A stretch of 36,767 nt of DNA from Gammaproteobacteria bacterium. Lineage in GTDB: Bacteria > Pseudomonadota > Gammaproteobacteria > JAJRRL01. Under the pieces are notes generated by a model that saw only the letters and a program-made list of their open reading frames with translations, had not been told where the DNA came from and made no database searches. The position numbers and the translations under genes are program-made. Positions 1 to 7,278 of the stretch are shown piece after piece (position 1 is the first letter of the stretch; every line of letters starts with the position of its first letter). The stretch lies in NCBI GenBank assembly GCA_024279495.1, contig JAJRRL010000027.1, positions 1 to 36,767 of the forward strand. Direction: 5' to 3'.

Positions 1-77
1 AGCCAGAGAATGAGCTCTCCCACATGATGCTTCCATTTGAACGGTTTTTCGGTGTTTTTGTACTTATTGTTAGCCAT
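1..77 (-). CDS. IS6-family transposase, N-terminal fragment (cut by window edge)
   Basis: An ATG at 77 opens a frame of about 25 codons to the window edge. It starts MANNKYKNTEKPFKWKHH and continues with an ELILW segment. This resembles the N-terminus of IS6-family transposases (a basic F-K-x-R/K-H patch followed by I-I-L-W and then the V-R-W-Y motif, which would lie outside the window). The catalytic DDE domain is not visible. The upstream GAGACAG stretch is a weak ribosome binding site. Confidence 0.7.
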   Translation of the reverse strand, partial: MANNKYKNTEKPFKWKHHVGELILW

Positions 78-140
78 TATTTCTGTCTCTGTGTGAACTA
101 AGTCTAGGTTAGCAGTAAGTCAATTTTTTGCAACAGTGCC
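1..140 (-). mobile_element. IS6-family insertion sequence, one end only
   Basis: Read on the minus strand from position 140, the sequence begins GGCACTGTTGCAAAA, which matches the conserved terminal inverted repeat of IS6/IS26-type elements. It is followed 63 bases later by the start of a transposase gene that runs off the window at position 1. Only this terminus is present, so the length, intactness and target duplication cannot be judged. It is adjacent to accessory DNA, consistent with an insertion hot spot. The terminal repeat and the encoded peptide are seen directly; the family assignment rests on both agreeing. Confidence 0.8.
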
Positions 141-340
141 CCTGGCCCCGATCCTGGTAAAAAAGGGTTAAATCTCCCTGATGGATCAATTAATGTTCAA
201 CTCATTCAAGAGGCTCATTGCGCTACTTGAGTTTATCGTAGTACGGTCTCCTAGGTTTTGGCTGCAATTTAATGTTTTTTTGTAAGCGGTGAAAATAAAG
301 CGCTTTGCTTGGTGGACCAGAACAGATGTTGCTTTATCAA

Positions 341-1084
341 CTATGCCTGAACTGTTGCGGTAGCAGGTTGAGTTCGCGAAACATTTTCCTCAAAAAATAA
401 AGTTGATTTCACGGCTATTCTTTTGTCAGGAAATCGACCTGAACTCACGCATCGTTTAAAGACTAGAGCTCCCACCAATATAGACAGCGACAATGAAGCC
501 ATAACCAACAACAGTAAAGGATAAGTTTGTAGGAGTAAAACGCCTACTGCTACTCCCGACAAACTAAGTGTTAGAGCGCTTTTAATGATTAAATGAGTCA
601 ACTTTTCGTTTTTCTTGACTACCGAATAAGTTTTGTTTTGGTTGCAACTTTTGACAAAATCCATCCACCCCTTAATCACTTTAACAAGCAAAGTAAGAGC
701 CTTCAAGCCGAATATAATAGGCATCATAACGGGCAACAACGACACTATAGTCACCCCCATCGATAAGGCAATCACAATAGTCGACAACGCGGTAACAAAA
801 CAAATGGAATGAAGAGTTACATTTAACGCCTCATCAATTAAATATTTCTTTCGCTGAGACTTTTTTTTAACCAGATCATAAACAGATAAGCCAACTTGAA
901 TAATATCTGAAACCAATATAGTTATAAACAGAACAGAGCTTAAAATTGTTAGGATATTCAATGCTTGAAGTAATACAGAAGAGCTACAAGATACACCCAG
1001 CGAAGTGAAGGCAAAAGGAGCTACCTCTGATGAGGCGATCTCTAGTGAACGATGCAACAATGAAGCTTCCTTAATGTGATTCAA
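341..1084 (-). CDS. Multipass inner-membrane protein of unknown function
   Basis: This 247-residue protein is not recognised. About five hydrophobic segments are visible: near residues 40-65, 92-112 and 113-135 (a close pair), and 165-185 and 186-208 (a second pair). Lysine-rich linkers separate them (around 72-80 and 145-162). There is no typical cleavable signal peptide; the first 35 residues are only mildly polar. It sits between an IS6 end and htrA, in a region with no conserved neighbours. It could be a lineage-specific membrane protein or, in an intracellular bacterium, a host-membrane-directed effector, but nothing in the sequence decides this. Confidence 0.6.
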   Translation of the reverse strand: MNHIKEASLLHRSLEIASSEVAPFAFTSLGVSCSSSVLLQALNILTILSSVLFITILVSDIIQVGLSVYDLVKKKSQRKKYLIDEALNVTLHSICFVTALSTIVIALSMGVTIVSLLPVMMPIIFGLKALTLLVKVIKGWMDFVKSCNQNKTYSVVKKNEKLTHLIIKSALTLSLSGVAVGVLLLQTYPLLLLVMASLSLSILVGALVFKRCVSSGRFPDKRIAVKSTLFFEENVSRTQPATATVQA

Positions 1085-1156
1085 CCTTGACTTGACGGCC
1101 CCGCCTCATCGACAGATGATGGATCTAAATGGATGGGCCAGAAATGGGCCCGTGAA

Positions 1157-2503
1157 CTACTTAGCTTCCTTCGCTTCAGACTCAATAACAAGAAAGAAAG
1201 CCTGCCCCGATCGGTTTAGCGTTAGCATCAGCTGATCCTGTTTTTTGTGGAGCATATTAATGAGCTCCTTGAGTGAGTGGATCGTTTTTTTATTGATGGA
1301 TAAAATCACATCACCTGGAACCACGCCCGCTAAAGCTGCAGAAGAACTTGGGCTCACACCAGAGATAAGAATACCGTCTGAAATAATATCACTTCCCGGT
1401 AAAATTCGGCGTGTTTCACGCAAAGTGGTCCCATTTAAAAAGGGAAGTGTATGTGTTTGTAGTTTCTCGTCAGGAGAACCTGTAATGGCCTGTATCGTCA
1501 TCTTTTTCCCGGCTCGTTGAATGCGGATAGTCAGTGGTTTTTCAGGTGGTGTAACGGCTAATAAGTTATGTAACTCACCAGAATCTTCAACGCGATAACC
1601 GTTTACCGATTCAATTAAATCTAAGGGTTTTAATGATGCTTTATCGGCAGCGCTATTAGGAATAATTTCGGAAATTAAAACGCCTTTATGGTGATCGAAA
1701 TGCAAATATTTGGCTAATTTCCCCGTGTTGTCTTGAACAATAACGCCTAAAAAACCACGCTTTACCTTACCAAATTGAATGAGCTGTAATGCAACAGAAT
1801 ATGCAATGTCGCTAGGAATCGCAAAACCGATCCCAATGCTACCACTGTTAGGTGTGATAATCGCTGTATTAATACCAATAACTTGCCCCTTCATATTGAT
1901 GAGCCCACCACCAGAGTTGCCCATGTTAATGGATGAATCGGTTTGAATAAGATCTTGTAATCCATCGACGCTTGATAGTGCAGAACGGTTCAGTGCACTA
2001 ACCACACCTGAGGTCACCGTCTCAGTCAGACCAAAAGGACTACCGATGGCAACCACCGAATCACCCACGTGCACGCTGCTTGAATTCGCAAACGGGATGC
2101 TGGTGAGGTGTTTGGCGTTAATATGAATCACCGCCAAATCAAAATCATTGTCTTGTCCGATGATCTTAGCCACAAAGCGACGGCCATCTTGCAAGGTGAC
2201 AATGATGAGCTGTGCGTGGTCAATGACGTGAGCATTGGTGATAATCATACCGTTTTTTTTGTTGAGAATAATGCCGGAGCCAACGGTCATGGTTTTGTCG
2301 AGCTGTCGAAGCGCTTTAGCGCTGCCGGTGAGCTCGTGGTTTTGACGAATCACTGAAACATTAACAATGGCTGGTTTGACGGCGGCGATCATCGATTGTA
2401 TGTTTTGAGCGGGCGCACTATGAGAGCCAGCCAAGGAAAGTGTCGGAATGAATAGTATAATAGTTAAAGCGAAGCTTAAACGACGGTAGTACGGTACGAG
2501 CAT
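1157..2503 (-). CDS. htrA: HtrA/DegQ-family periplasmic serine protease
   Basis: Envelope quality-control protease and chaperone of the trypsin-like HtrA family. The ATG at 2503 is preferred because AAGGA lies 7 bases upstream and a signal peptide begins there (cleavage likely near residue 26, after LSLAG). A GTG 90 bases further upstream would add an unusual N-terminal tail. The protein is 448 residues. The catalytic triad is visible as His92 (TNAHVI), Asp122 (DFDLAVI) and Ser197 (GNSGGG). Two PDZ domains follow at about 245-340 and 355-445, giving the DegP/DegQ architecture. The LA-loop after residue 55 is short, more like DegQ than E. coli DegP. It is monocistronic and reads away from the adjacent ISL3 region. 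Confidence 0.93.
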   Translation of the reverse strand: MLVPYYRRLSFALTIILFIPTLSLAGSHSAPAQNIQSMIAAVKPAIVNVSVIRQNHELTGSAKALRQLDKTMTVGSGIILNKKNGMIITNAHVIDHAQLIIVTLQDGRRFVAKIIGQDNDFDLAVIHINAKHLTSIPFANSSSVHVGDSVVAIGSPFGLTETVTSGVVSALNRSALSSVDGLQDLIQTDSSINMGNSGGGLINMKGQVIGINTAIITPNSGSIGIGFAIPSDIAYSVALQLIQFGKVKRGFLGVIVQDNTGKLAKYLHFDHHKGVLISEIIPNSAADKASLKPLDLIESVNGYRVEDSGELHNLLAVTPPEKPLTIRIQRAGKKMTIQAITGSPDEKLQTHTLPFLNGTTLRETRRILPGSDIISDGILISGVSPSSSAALAGVVPGDVILSINKKTIHSLKELINMLHKKQDQLMLTLNRSGQAFFLVIESEAKEAK

Positions 2504-3050
2504 GTGGTTATCCTTATTGATAACACGATTAAAATTTCGCAATCGACTAAATAGCGAAAGCTTCCTAAAAACGTATCTTATCAGAGGAGTCACTTAGATA
2601 TCTAGGGGGGGTGCGGCACCATTCTTACTCGCACGAACCTAGTAAATCCAACTGATTCTCTGAGTCAAGCACCCTTCAATCACAAAGTTAAGGAGGCGAT
2701 ATGACAAGTCATAACAGGTTGCCCTATGAGGAACGACACCACATTTATCAACTGCTTTTTCGCACTAAAAATATCGAGGAGGTGAAAATATTTTTGATTA
2801 TCTTGCTTCAAAAGGGGCAGTATTGGCTAATGGATCATTACAAGAAATAAAGGCACTTTCTAAGTGTTCAAATCTATCGTATAACCGATTGCATAAATCT
2901 GAAGTTAATTATATTCGGTTACAGCAGTATTGATGGAATAAAACATTTTGCTTGGCGCACCAGAGAGAACGTTACACTACCTGAGTTCGGTTTGCTAAAA
3001 ACCCACATAAAATCAGTAAGCTATCTTTCGGGGTATTTGTTAATATAGGA
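2504..3050. other. Mostly non-coding stretch upstream of htrA
   Basis: About 550 bases between htrA and the ISL3 element. It holds only the short broken reading frames at 2701-2933 and must contain the htrA promoter, which I could not place. The piece at about 2936-2996 is loosely similar to 294-360 (shared AATAAA...TTTGCTTGG..GACCAGA), suggesting two decayed copies of one sequence. Confidence 0.5.
2701..2933 (+). pseudogene. Small ORF with strong RBS, possibly frameshifted remnant
   Basis: An ATG at 2701 is preceded at ideal spacing by AAGGAGG and opens a 49-codon frame ending at 2850. At about codon 28 a second frame (stop at 2931-2933) takes over with a protein-like sequence (NIFDYLASKGAVLANGS). 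Joined, the two pieces would give a protein of roughly 75-80 residues, so one frameshift is a plausible explanation. The LPYEERHHIYQLL segment at the beginning vaguely recalls the helix-turn-helix start of IS30-type transposases, but this is too short to assign. It may alternatively be an intact 49-residue peptide gene. Confidence 0.35.
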
Positions 3051-3051
3051 G

Positions 3052-3076
3052 GGCTCTCCTGACTCTGCCGTGGAGA
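3052..3076 (+). repeat. ISL3 terminal inverted repeat, transposase 3' side
   Basis: GGCTCTCCTGACTCTGCCGT followed by GGAGA. It matches the opposite end at 4476-4500 in inverted orientation with one gap and a few mismatches. Confidence 0.8.
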
Positions 3077-4327
3077 TTAACATGCTGATTTCCCAAGGAA
3101 TAATCGGTAACCTGAAATATCTAAATGCAACCTTTGGAACAGGTGTTTTATGTTGAAAATCCCATAACAACGCCGCTTCAGTACCTTGGCTTTGTTGTTA
3201 ATCCCCTCGACAAAAGCACTTGTGTTTCTGTCGATAAAATAATTTGCAATTTCGCTTTTATACTTTCGCAGTGTCTTCATGAATTTATTGAAGCAGAGAA
3301 GATTGCTGCGGCGGACCTCCTTGATCCACGCATTAATTTTATTCACGGCCTCTTCTTTACTCATGTGAGTATTGAAAATTTGTGTGAGCTTTAATCCTAG
3401 CCGATAAGCTTCCATGAGTTCAGATGAATGCGAGAATAGCTCACTGACAACGGCTTTCTCTTTTTTGCTACTGCATTCATTTCCTTTGCGTAAAATGTGC
3501 ATGGCTCCCTTTAATTTATCATACTCACGTGCCGATAATTCTTTCTTTAACTGGGCTAATATTTTCTGCCGATAACTGTCAAGCTCTCTCCGATACAACT
3601 TCGCAACATGAAACCTATCAATGACAACAACGGTCTTTTTCTTGAAGACTTCCTTCGCAGCATTGACGTACCCGTCATACATGTCAGTACAAATGGCTTC
3701 AACAGTTCGCTTCAGTTTTTTAGGGATACTTTTTAAAAACACCTTTATTTTAGCCTTTTCTCTACCTTTTATAACAGACAATAATCGAACAACCCCATCC
3801 ACTCGGCAGGTGATTAGGGTCACATAATCTTTATACCCTTTTTGTAATGAGATCTCATCAATTCCTAAAACACCTATCTGACTTATCGACTTCCAATTAA
3901 TCCTGCCCTCGATATGTCTATTTACAACTCCTTTAACCGATCCTTCCGAGAGCCTCTCCTTCACACAGACATCAACTATCGTACTATTAACCAACTCCAT
4001 TAAAATGTGTGTCTCATAGTCAACGGTGTAGCTGCTATTTTGTTTATGCCAAGAAGGCGTGGCTGTTGTGGTCGGTTGATCGTCGCAATCTTCACAGAGA
4101 TAACGATGCGGCTTATAAACAATGTAGGTCGGCCTACCAAATACGGGAAGATGCCTTAGTTTTCTATCTTTGTCAGTACTATGACAACACTTCAGCTCTT
4201 TACCACAATTGCGGCATGGGACTGATGATTCCGTTGTTTCAATTGTAATGGTGACATTGCCATTTTTGCTTTTAGTGACATCGAGTACCCGGGTATTCGG
4301 CAAGTTGATAAGGTCTAGTAAGTCCAT
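3077..4327 (-). CDS. ISL3-family transposase
   Basis: Transposase of 416 residues from the ATG at 4327, preceded by AGGGA at 8 bases; this length is normal for the family. A longer reading from 4432 would only add the translated 9-base repeat (His-Arg-Phe repeated) and is rejected. The N-terminal zinc-binding region has Cys38/Cys41 (CRNC) and Cys78/Cys81 (CEDC). The DDE catalytic residues are visible as Asp157 (GIDEIS), Asp215 (CTDMYDGY) and Glu374 (FVEGINNKAK), and the C-terminal RRCYG block is characteristic of the family. No frameshift or stop is seen, so the copy may still be active. Confidence 0.93.
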   Translation of the reverse strand: MDLLDLINLPNTRVLDVTKSKNGNVTITIETTESSVPCRNCGKELKCCHSTDKDRKLRHLPVFGRPTYIVYKPHRYLCEDCDDQPTTTATPSWHKQNSSYTVDYETHILMELVNSTIVDVCVKERLSEGSVKGVVNRHIEGRINWKSISQIGVLGIDEISLQKGYKDYVTLITCRVDGVVRLLSVIKGREKAKIKVFLKSIPKKLKRTVEAICTDMYDGYVNAAKEVFKKKTVVVIDRFHVAKLYRRELDSYRQKILAQLKKELSAREYDKLKGAMHILRKGNECSSKKEKAVVSELFSHSSELMEAYRLGLKLTQIFNTHMSKEEAVNKINAWIKEVRRSNLLCFNKFMKTLRKYKSEIANYFIDRNTSAFVEGINNKAKVLKRRCYGIFNIKHLFQRLHLDISGYRLFLGKSAC

Positions 4328-4345
4328 GAGAATGATCCCTGAAAA

Positions 4346-4408
4346 GCGGTGAAAGCGGTGAAAGCGGTGAAAGCGGTGAAAGCGGTGAAAGCGGTGAAAG
4401 CGGTGAAA
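4346..4408 (-). repeat. 9-bp minisatellite in the IS leader
   Basis: Seven perfect head-to-tail copies of GCGGTGAAA (plus partial units on both sides), lying between the IS end and the transposase ribosome binding site. Because the unit is a multiple of three, it stays open in several frames and creates artefactual HRF-repeat and SPL-repeat peptides. Confidence 0.95.
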
Positions 4409-4475
4409 GCGCATTATATAGCCAGGAGACAACTTCGTCTATAGCAATCTTACAGGCTTGTTTTACAGTATATTT

Positions 4476-4500
4476 CCTTCCACGGCAGATACTGGAGACC
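4476..4500 (-). repeat. ISL3 terminal inverted repeat, transposase 5' side
   Basis: Read inward on the minus strand it starts GGTCTCCAGTATCTGCCGTG. The 10-base core TCTGCCGTGG is identical to the other end. The broken antitoxin sequence resumes directly after it at 4501/4502. Confidence 0.8.
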
Positions 4501-4501
4501 C

Positions 4502-4757
4502 AAAAAACATCGACAATTAATGCAAGGATAGACCCAAATCTCAAGCATGAGGCGGAAGCTATTTGGAAGGCGTAGGCTTATCAACGGCTGAAGCTATACG
4601 AATTTTTTACACCCAAATATGCTTGCGGAAAGGGTTACCATTCGAAGTTCGCCTGCCAAGCAAGGAAACACTTGCTGCTATGGATGAACTGGATGCAGGT
4701 AGGGGTAAGATCTATGGTTCTATGAGTGAAGTATGGAGGGAGATAGGCGATGCTTGA
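4502..4757 (+). pseudogene. DinJ/RelB-type antitoxin, broken by IS insertion and a frameshift
   Basis: Reading from 4504 gives KTSTINARIDPNLKHEAEAI, the ribbon-helix-helix start of a DinJ/RelB antitoxin, with no start codon because the ISL3 end lies exactly where the first codons should be. After this a single base is missing: ATTTGG where ATTTTGG would keep frame. The continuation (EGVGLSTAEAIRIFYTQI, GLPFEVRLPS, ending GDA) is in another frame and stops at 4757. Repairing one T restores a full-length antitoxin of about 85 residues. The gene overlaps the toxin start by 8 bases, as is usual in such pairs. It is inactive as it stands. Confidence 0.85.
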
Positions 4758-4974
4758 TCTTTGCTTATCAACTAAATTCAGAAAGGATCTTAAAAAGATT
4801 AGAAAGCAGGGAAAAGATATTTCAAGCCTTGATGAGGTTGTTTGCATCCTGCAGTCAGAGGAGACGCTACCGAAGAAATTCCGGGATCATGATTTGATCG
4901 GCAATTGGAGAGGATATAGGGAGTGCCACATTACTCCAGACTGGTTGTTAGTTTACAGGAAAACTGCATCATAA
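4750..4974 (+). pseudogene. YafQ/RelE-type mRNA interferase toxin, C-terminally truncated
   Basis: 74 codons from the ATG at 4750. The frame matches YafQ-type toxins: a basic K-F-R-K-D-L start, then LPKKFRDHDLIGNWRGYREC, then HITPDWLLVYR. In the family the protein continues for roughly 15 residues to an R-T-G-(T/S)-H-x-x-L-F end whose histidine is needed for RNA cleavage. Here the frame ends KTAS-stop directly after VYR, so that histidine is lost and the toxin should be inactive. The join lies at 4953-4974, where the reading frame runs into the end of the opposing secreted-protein gene. Confidence 0.85.
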
Positions 4975-5183
4975 GTATTGTAAGCACGCTTTACTTCATC
5001 TAATACGTAACCTGCTTCACGAAGAGCGCTAGATAGACATTTTTGACCACTAGTAACAGTAGTGCCACCTGAGGCATCACCCACGTTACTGAAAGTTGTT
5101 TGAGTAATGTCAGCGAAAGAAGAGTTAACAGCCAATGCGCCGACTGCAGCTAGCGATAAAGTCGCTAATTTTTTCAAGTTCAT
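4953..5183 (-). CDS. Small secreted protein, probably truncated at its C-terminus
   Basis: 76 residues from the ATG at 5183 (GGAAG 6 bases upstream). A clear signal peptide (MNLKKLATLSLAAVGALAVN) probably ends at SSFA near residue 24. The mature part has one cysteine in KCLSSALREAG, which resembles the CISAATAAA and CLSAAIAAA segments of the two larger secreted proteins upstream. It may therefore be a third, shortened member of that family. Its last codons and stop lie inside the truncated toxin gene on the other strand, suggesting both genes were cut at one recombination join. Function unknown. Confidence 0.6.
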   Translation of the reverse strand: MNLKKLATLSLAAVGALAVNSSFADITQTTFSNVGDASGGTTVTSGQKCLSSALREAGYVLDEVKRAYNTYDAVFL

Positions 5184-5375
5184 AAGTGACTTCCAAAGTA
5201 ATGAGCGATAAGTTTGAGACATATTTTCAGGCTTACTATAGGCGATGGTATCGTTTACTTCCCTAAACGTTGTGAAAAATTAATCACCTTTAAAAAGGCT
5301 CTTAAAGTCAAGTCCTTAGCGGTAACATCACTTTGCGAAAGGTTTATAGAAGCAGTCACAGATGAGCTAAGGTAT

Positions 5376-5394
5376 GGCATCTTTTGAAGATGCC
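5376..5394 (-). terminator. Hairpin after the secreted-protein gene
   Basis: Perfect 8-base stem GGCATCTT/AAGATGCC with a 3-base loop, 22 bases after the stop of the gene ending at 5416. No T-run follows on the minus strand, so it may be a 3' stabilising or processing hairpin rather than an intrinsic terminator. Confidence 0.35.
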
Positions 5395-5415
5395 GTAGAG
5401 TTTTCAGGCATGTTA

Positions 5416-6066
5416 TTAGTAAACGGTAGTAGTTGCAGCAGAAGGGGTTGTCCATTCTGTGCTTGTTAAGCTTAAGGTGACACCGTGTGTCATGACATTT
5501 TCCAGTGCGCTATCGATAGCATTGGCCCTTGATTCTAGGATATGTTCGCTAAAGTCTATGGGGTCAGTGACGTCTGCTTCAGTTCCTGAGCTTATATGCA
5601 CATCCCAATAGAGTGTGCAATCCATCCAAAATCCAGCGGCATCACCGTTACTTACATCAGGAACAGTCCCGGTATCAGTCCTGAATTGGGAGGCATCTTT
5701 TTTCAGTAAGCATAAAAGCTTGCTATCGCTGGCAGCGCCACATTCACTGCCTAAGTACATGGTAGCCACGTAGTTGCCATTGGGGCTTCCATCTGGGCCA
5801 AAAGCGGCATAGACCAAGCCCTGATAATCGGCACTATCATGAGAGCCAAAGGTAAAGCCTTGAGTACTAAAGGTGACTTTACTAAAAGTGACATTTGCTT
5901 TGTCATCATCGATGTAGGCAGATTCCACCATGTCACGCCAAGTGCCAGCTGCGGCAGTGGCCGCGCTAATGCAAGAAGAGGCGTTGTTTTGAATGGTTGC
6001 AAAACTTGCGCTTGCTAAGAAGAGACCAGTGATAAAGGAGATTAAGCGTTGTTTGTGGGTAAGCAT
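5416..6066 (-). CDS. Secreted cysteine-containing protein, paralogue A
   Basis: 216 residues with a signal peptide (cleavage near SASFA, residue 23). It is not recognised. It shares a scaffold with the gene immediately upstream: S-C-(I/L)-S-A-A-x-A-A-A-x-(T/S)-W-R near the mature N-terminus, then F-S-T-x-G-F, G-L-V-Y-A-x-F-G-x-D, an S-D-S-K-L block preceded and followed by cysteines, D-V-H in the middle, and A-x-x-S-A-(L/I) near the end. No type IV prepilin motif (G-F-T-L-x-E) is present, so it is not a classical pilin. It lies at the 3' end of the MSHA-like gene array, in the same direction, so it may be a substrate or surface component of that machine (inference). Confidence 0.7.
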   Translation of the reverse strand: MLTHKQRLISFITGLFLASASFATIQNNASSCISAATAAAGTWRDMVESAYIDDDKANVTFSKVTFSTQGFTFGSHDSADYQGLVYAAFGPDGSPNGNYVATMYLGSECGAASDSKLLCLLKKDASQFRTDTGTVPDVSNGDAAGFWMDCTLYWDVHISSGTEADVTDPIDFSEHILESRANAIDSALENVMTHGVTLSLTSTEWTTPSAATTTVY

Positions 6067-6146
6067 AAGAATTCCCCATTCCTTGAGATACGTTTCTTTA
6101 GAATATTATAGTTGTTGAGTGGTTCATTTTCTAACAGCTTGAGAGT

Positions 6147-6797
6147 CTAATTAAAGGTGATGGTTTGGCAATCTGCTGTTGGCGAGTGTGAATTCCAGTT
6201 GCGTGGAGTGGAGTCTAGGGTAAATACGGTGCCACTGGGGGTGTTAGCATTGACGATGGCGCTAGTAAGAGCGCTAGTGCGAGAGACCAACTCATTGTTT
6301 GAAAAAGGTGTGGGGTCAGTGGCATTGGCCTCACTGCCGGCGGCAGTGAGGTGAACATCAAAACACAGATGGCAGGCCATTCGCGTATCGTTTGTGAGAG
6401 GCCTTGTTGTGGCGTCTGTTACGTTGGCCCAGCCGGTGTCGTCTTCTTCTAAGTTACAAAACAGTTTACTGTCGCTTAAAGACCAGCATTGCTTACCAAA
6501 GTAAGCTACGACAATGTAGTTTTTGGGATCGCCGTTATCTCTACCAAATTTTGCATACACTAAACCACGTTTCACACTGGAATCGACAGAGGTTTTGATA
6601 AAGCCATCTGTGCTGAACGTTTGGTCTGTAAAGACGTCGTCATCTGTGGCCATTTTACGCCAGGATTCTGCTGCTGCAATGGCTGCACTTAGACAAGAGG
6701 CGGGTGTGTTGCGTTTTGCAGCAAAGCCAGTTTGGATCACAAGGGGAGTGGCCACAGTGATCATCAATAATGTTTTTTTGATGCATGATGATGTCAT
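6147..6797 (-). CDS. Secreted cysteine-containing protein, paralogue B
   Basis: 216 residues with a signal peptide ending near QTGFA (residue 26). It is a tandem paralogue of the next gene downstream, with the same block order and length but with more cysteines (ASC, KQC, FCNL, ACHLC, DCQ), which would allow disulfides in the periplasm or outside. It starts 30 bases after the mshK-like gene, so it is very likely part of that operon. No known domain is recognised. The tandem duplication and divergence suggest surface-exposed or secreted components under diversifying pressure (inference). Confidence 0.7.
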   Translation of the reverse strand: MTSSCIKKTLLMITVATPLVIQTGFAAKRNTPASCLSAAIAAAESWRKMATDDDVFTDQTFSTDGFIKTSVDSSVKRGLVYAKFGRDNGDPKNYIVVAYFGKQCWSLSDSKLFCNLEEDDTGWANVTDATTRPLTNDTRMACHLCFDVHLTAAGSEANATDPTPFSNNELVSRTSALTSAIVNANTPSGTVFTLDSTPRNWNSHSPTADCQTITFN

Positions 6798-6827
6798 GAC
6801 AGGTGCCTACCTTCTGTCTGTGAAAAA

Positions 6828-7277
6828 TTATCCGTGTTTTTTTGCCGCATGGTGCAAATCGTGGGATAGATGAGAGTGAGTATGAGAGTATCTGGCTGGG
6901 CCTTCTAAGCTTAAGGCCACCGTGTTTTGTCCATCATCTAACATCATTTCAGTTTGAGAAATGTGTGTGACAGTCATTTGGCCAAGTCTGTCGCCAACGT
7001 GAATGGCTTTTTTACCAATGAAGGCAACGTATTGACCGTCACGTTTCACAATCATTGTTAGTAATTTACCATTAGCATTTTCTGGTTGGTAATCGACACG
7101 TTCTTCGGGAGCAATTTGTTTTAAGACCTGAGTCTCTAGAGGGGATAAAGCGTCAGGGCTAGCATGAGCTGGGTTTTTTGTGTATTGAAAAGGTCGTGCT
7201 GTTGGAGCATAGTCTGCCCATGCTAAGTTGGCAATGGCAGTGCTAAGTACAAAAGCGATAGGTAGTAAGCGTTTCAT
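6828..7277 (-). CDS. mshK: MshK/PilP-like periplasmic pilus assembly protein
   Basis: 149 residues with a signal peptide (cleavage near NLAWA, residue 22). The mature protein begins with a flexible segment (APTARPF, akin to the D-P-T-R-P of MshK/GspB-type proteins). It ends in a small beta domain (IGKKAIHVGDRLGQ...VTHI...LDDGQNTVAL) typical of MshK and the PilP/GspC homology region. The tail is histidine-rich (SHTHSHLSHDLHH). It lies 1 base after mshJ, as expected for I-J-K order. In related systems this protein links the inner-membrane complex to the secretin. Family assignment is from layout plus the G-K-K-x-x-x-V-G-D-R-(I/L)-G motif. Confidence 0.7.
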   Translation of the reverse strand: MKRLLPIAFVLSTAIANLAWADYAPTARPFQYTKNPAHASPDALSPLETQVLKQIAPEERVDYQPENANGKLLTMIVKRDGQYVAFIGKKAIHVGDRLGQMTVTHISQTEMMLDDGQNTVALSLEGPARYSHTHSHLSHDLHHAAKKHG

Positions 7278-7278
7278 A

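Larger units (their letters stand above)
3052..4500 (-). mobile_element. ISL3-family insertion sequence, apparently complete
   Basis: The element is bounded by imperfect terminal inverted repeats of about 24 bases. The left end at 3052 begins GGCTCTCC and contains TCTGCCGTGG. The right end, read inward from 4500, begins GGTCTCC and contains the same TCTGCCGTGG block. One intact transposase gene lies inside, and its stop is only 24 bases from the left end. The 8-base target duplication usual for ISL3 elements is not evident (flanks TATAGGAG and CAAAAAAC). A 9-base tandem repeat fills part of the leader between the right end and the transposase start. The element has inserted at the beginning of the antitoxin gene of a DinJ/YafQ-type pair. 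Confidence 0.85.

Noticed and set aside
1133-1150. GGGCC/GGCCC hairpin as htrA terminator
   Set aside because: Only five base pairs and no T-run on the minus strand.
2701-2850. Firm assignment as an IS30-type transposase start
   Set aside because: Similarity is limited to a short Y-E-E-R-x-x-I-Y stretch; kept only as an unassigned small ORF or remnant.
4328-4432. N-terminal His-Arg-Phe repeat extension of the transposase
   Set aside because: It is only the translation of the 9-bp DNA repeat. A good ribosome binding site and the conserved transposase start lie at 4327.
4272-4544. Minus-strand ORF with Ser-Pro-Leu repeats
   Set aside because: Another frame of the same 9-bp repeat, crossing the IS end; no family features.
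5255-5380. 41-codon ORF on the minus strand (MPYLSSS start)
   Set aside because: Short, no ribosome binding site, begins inside the hairpin after the secreted-protein gene, and shows no recognisable family.
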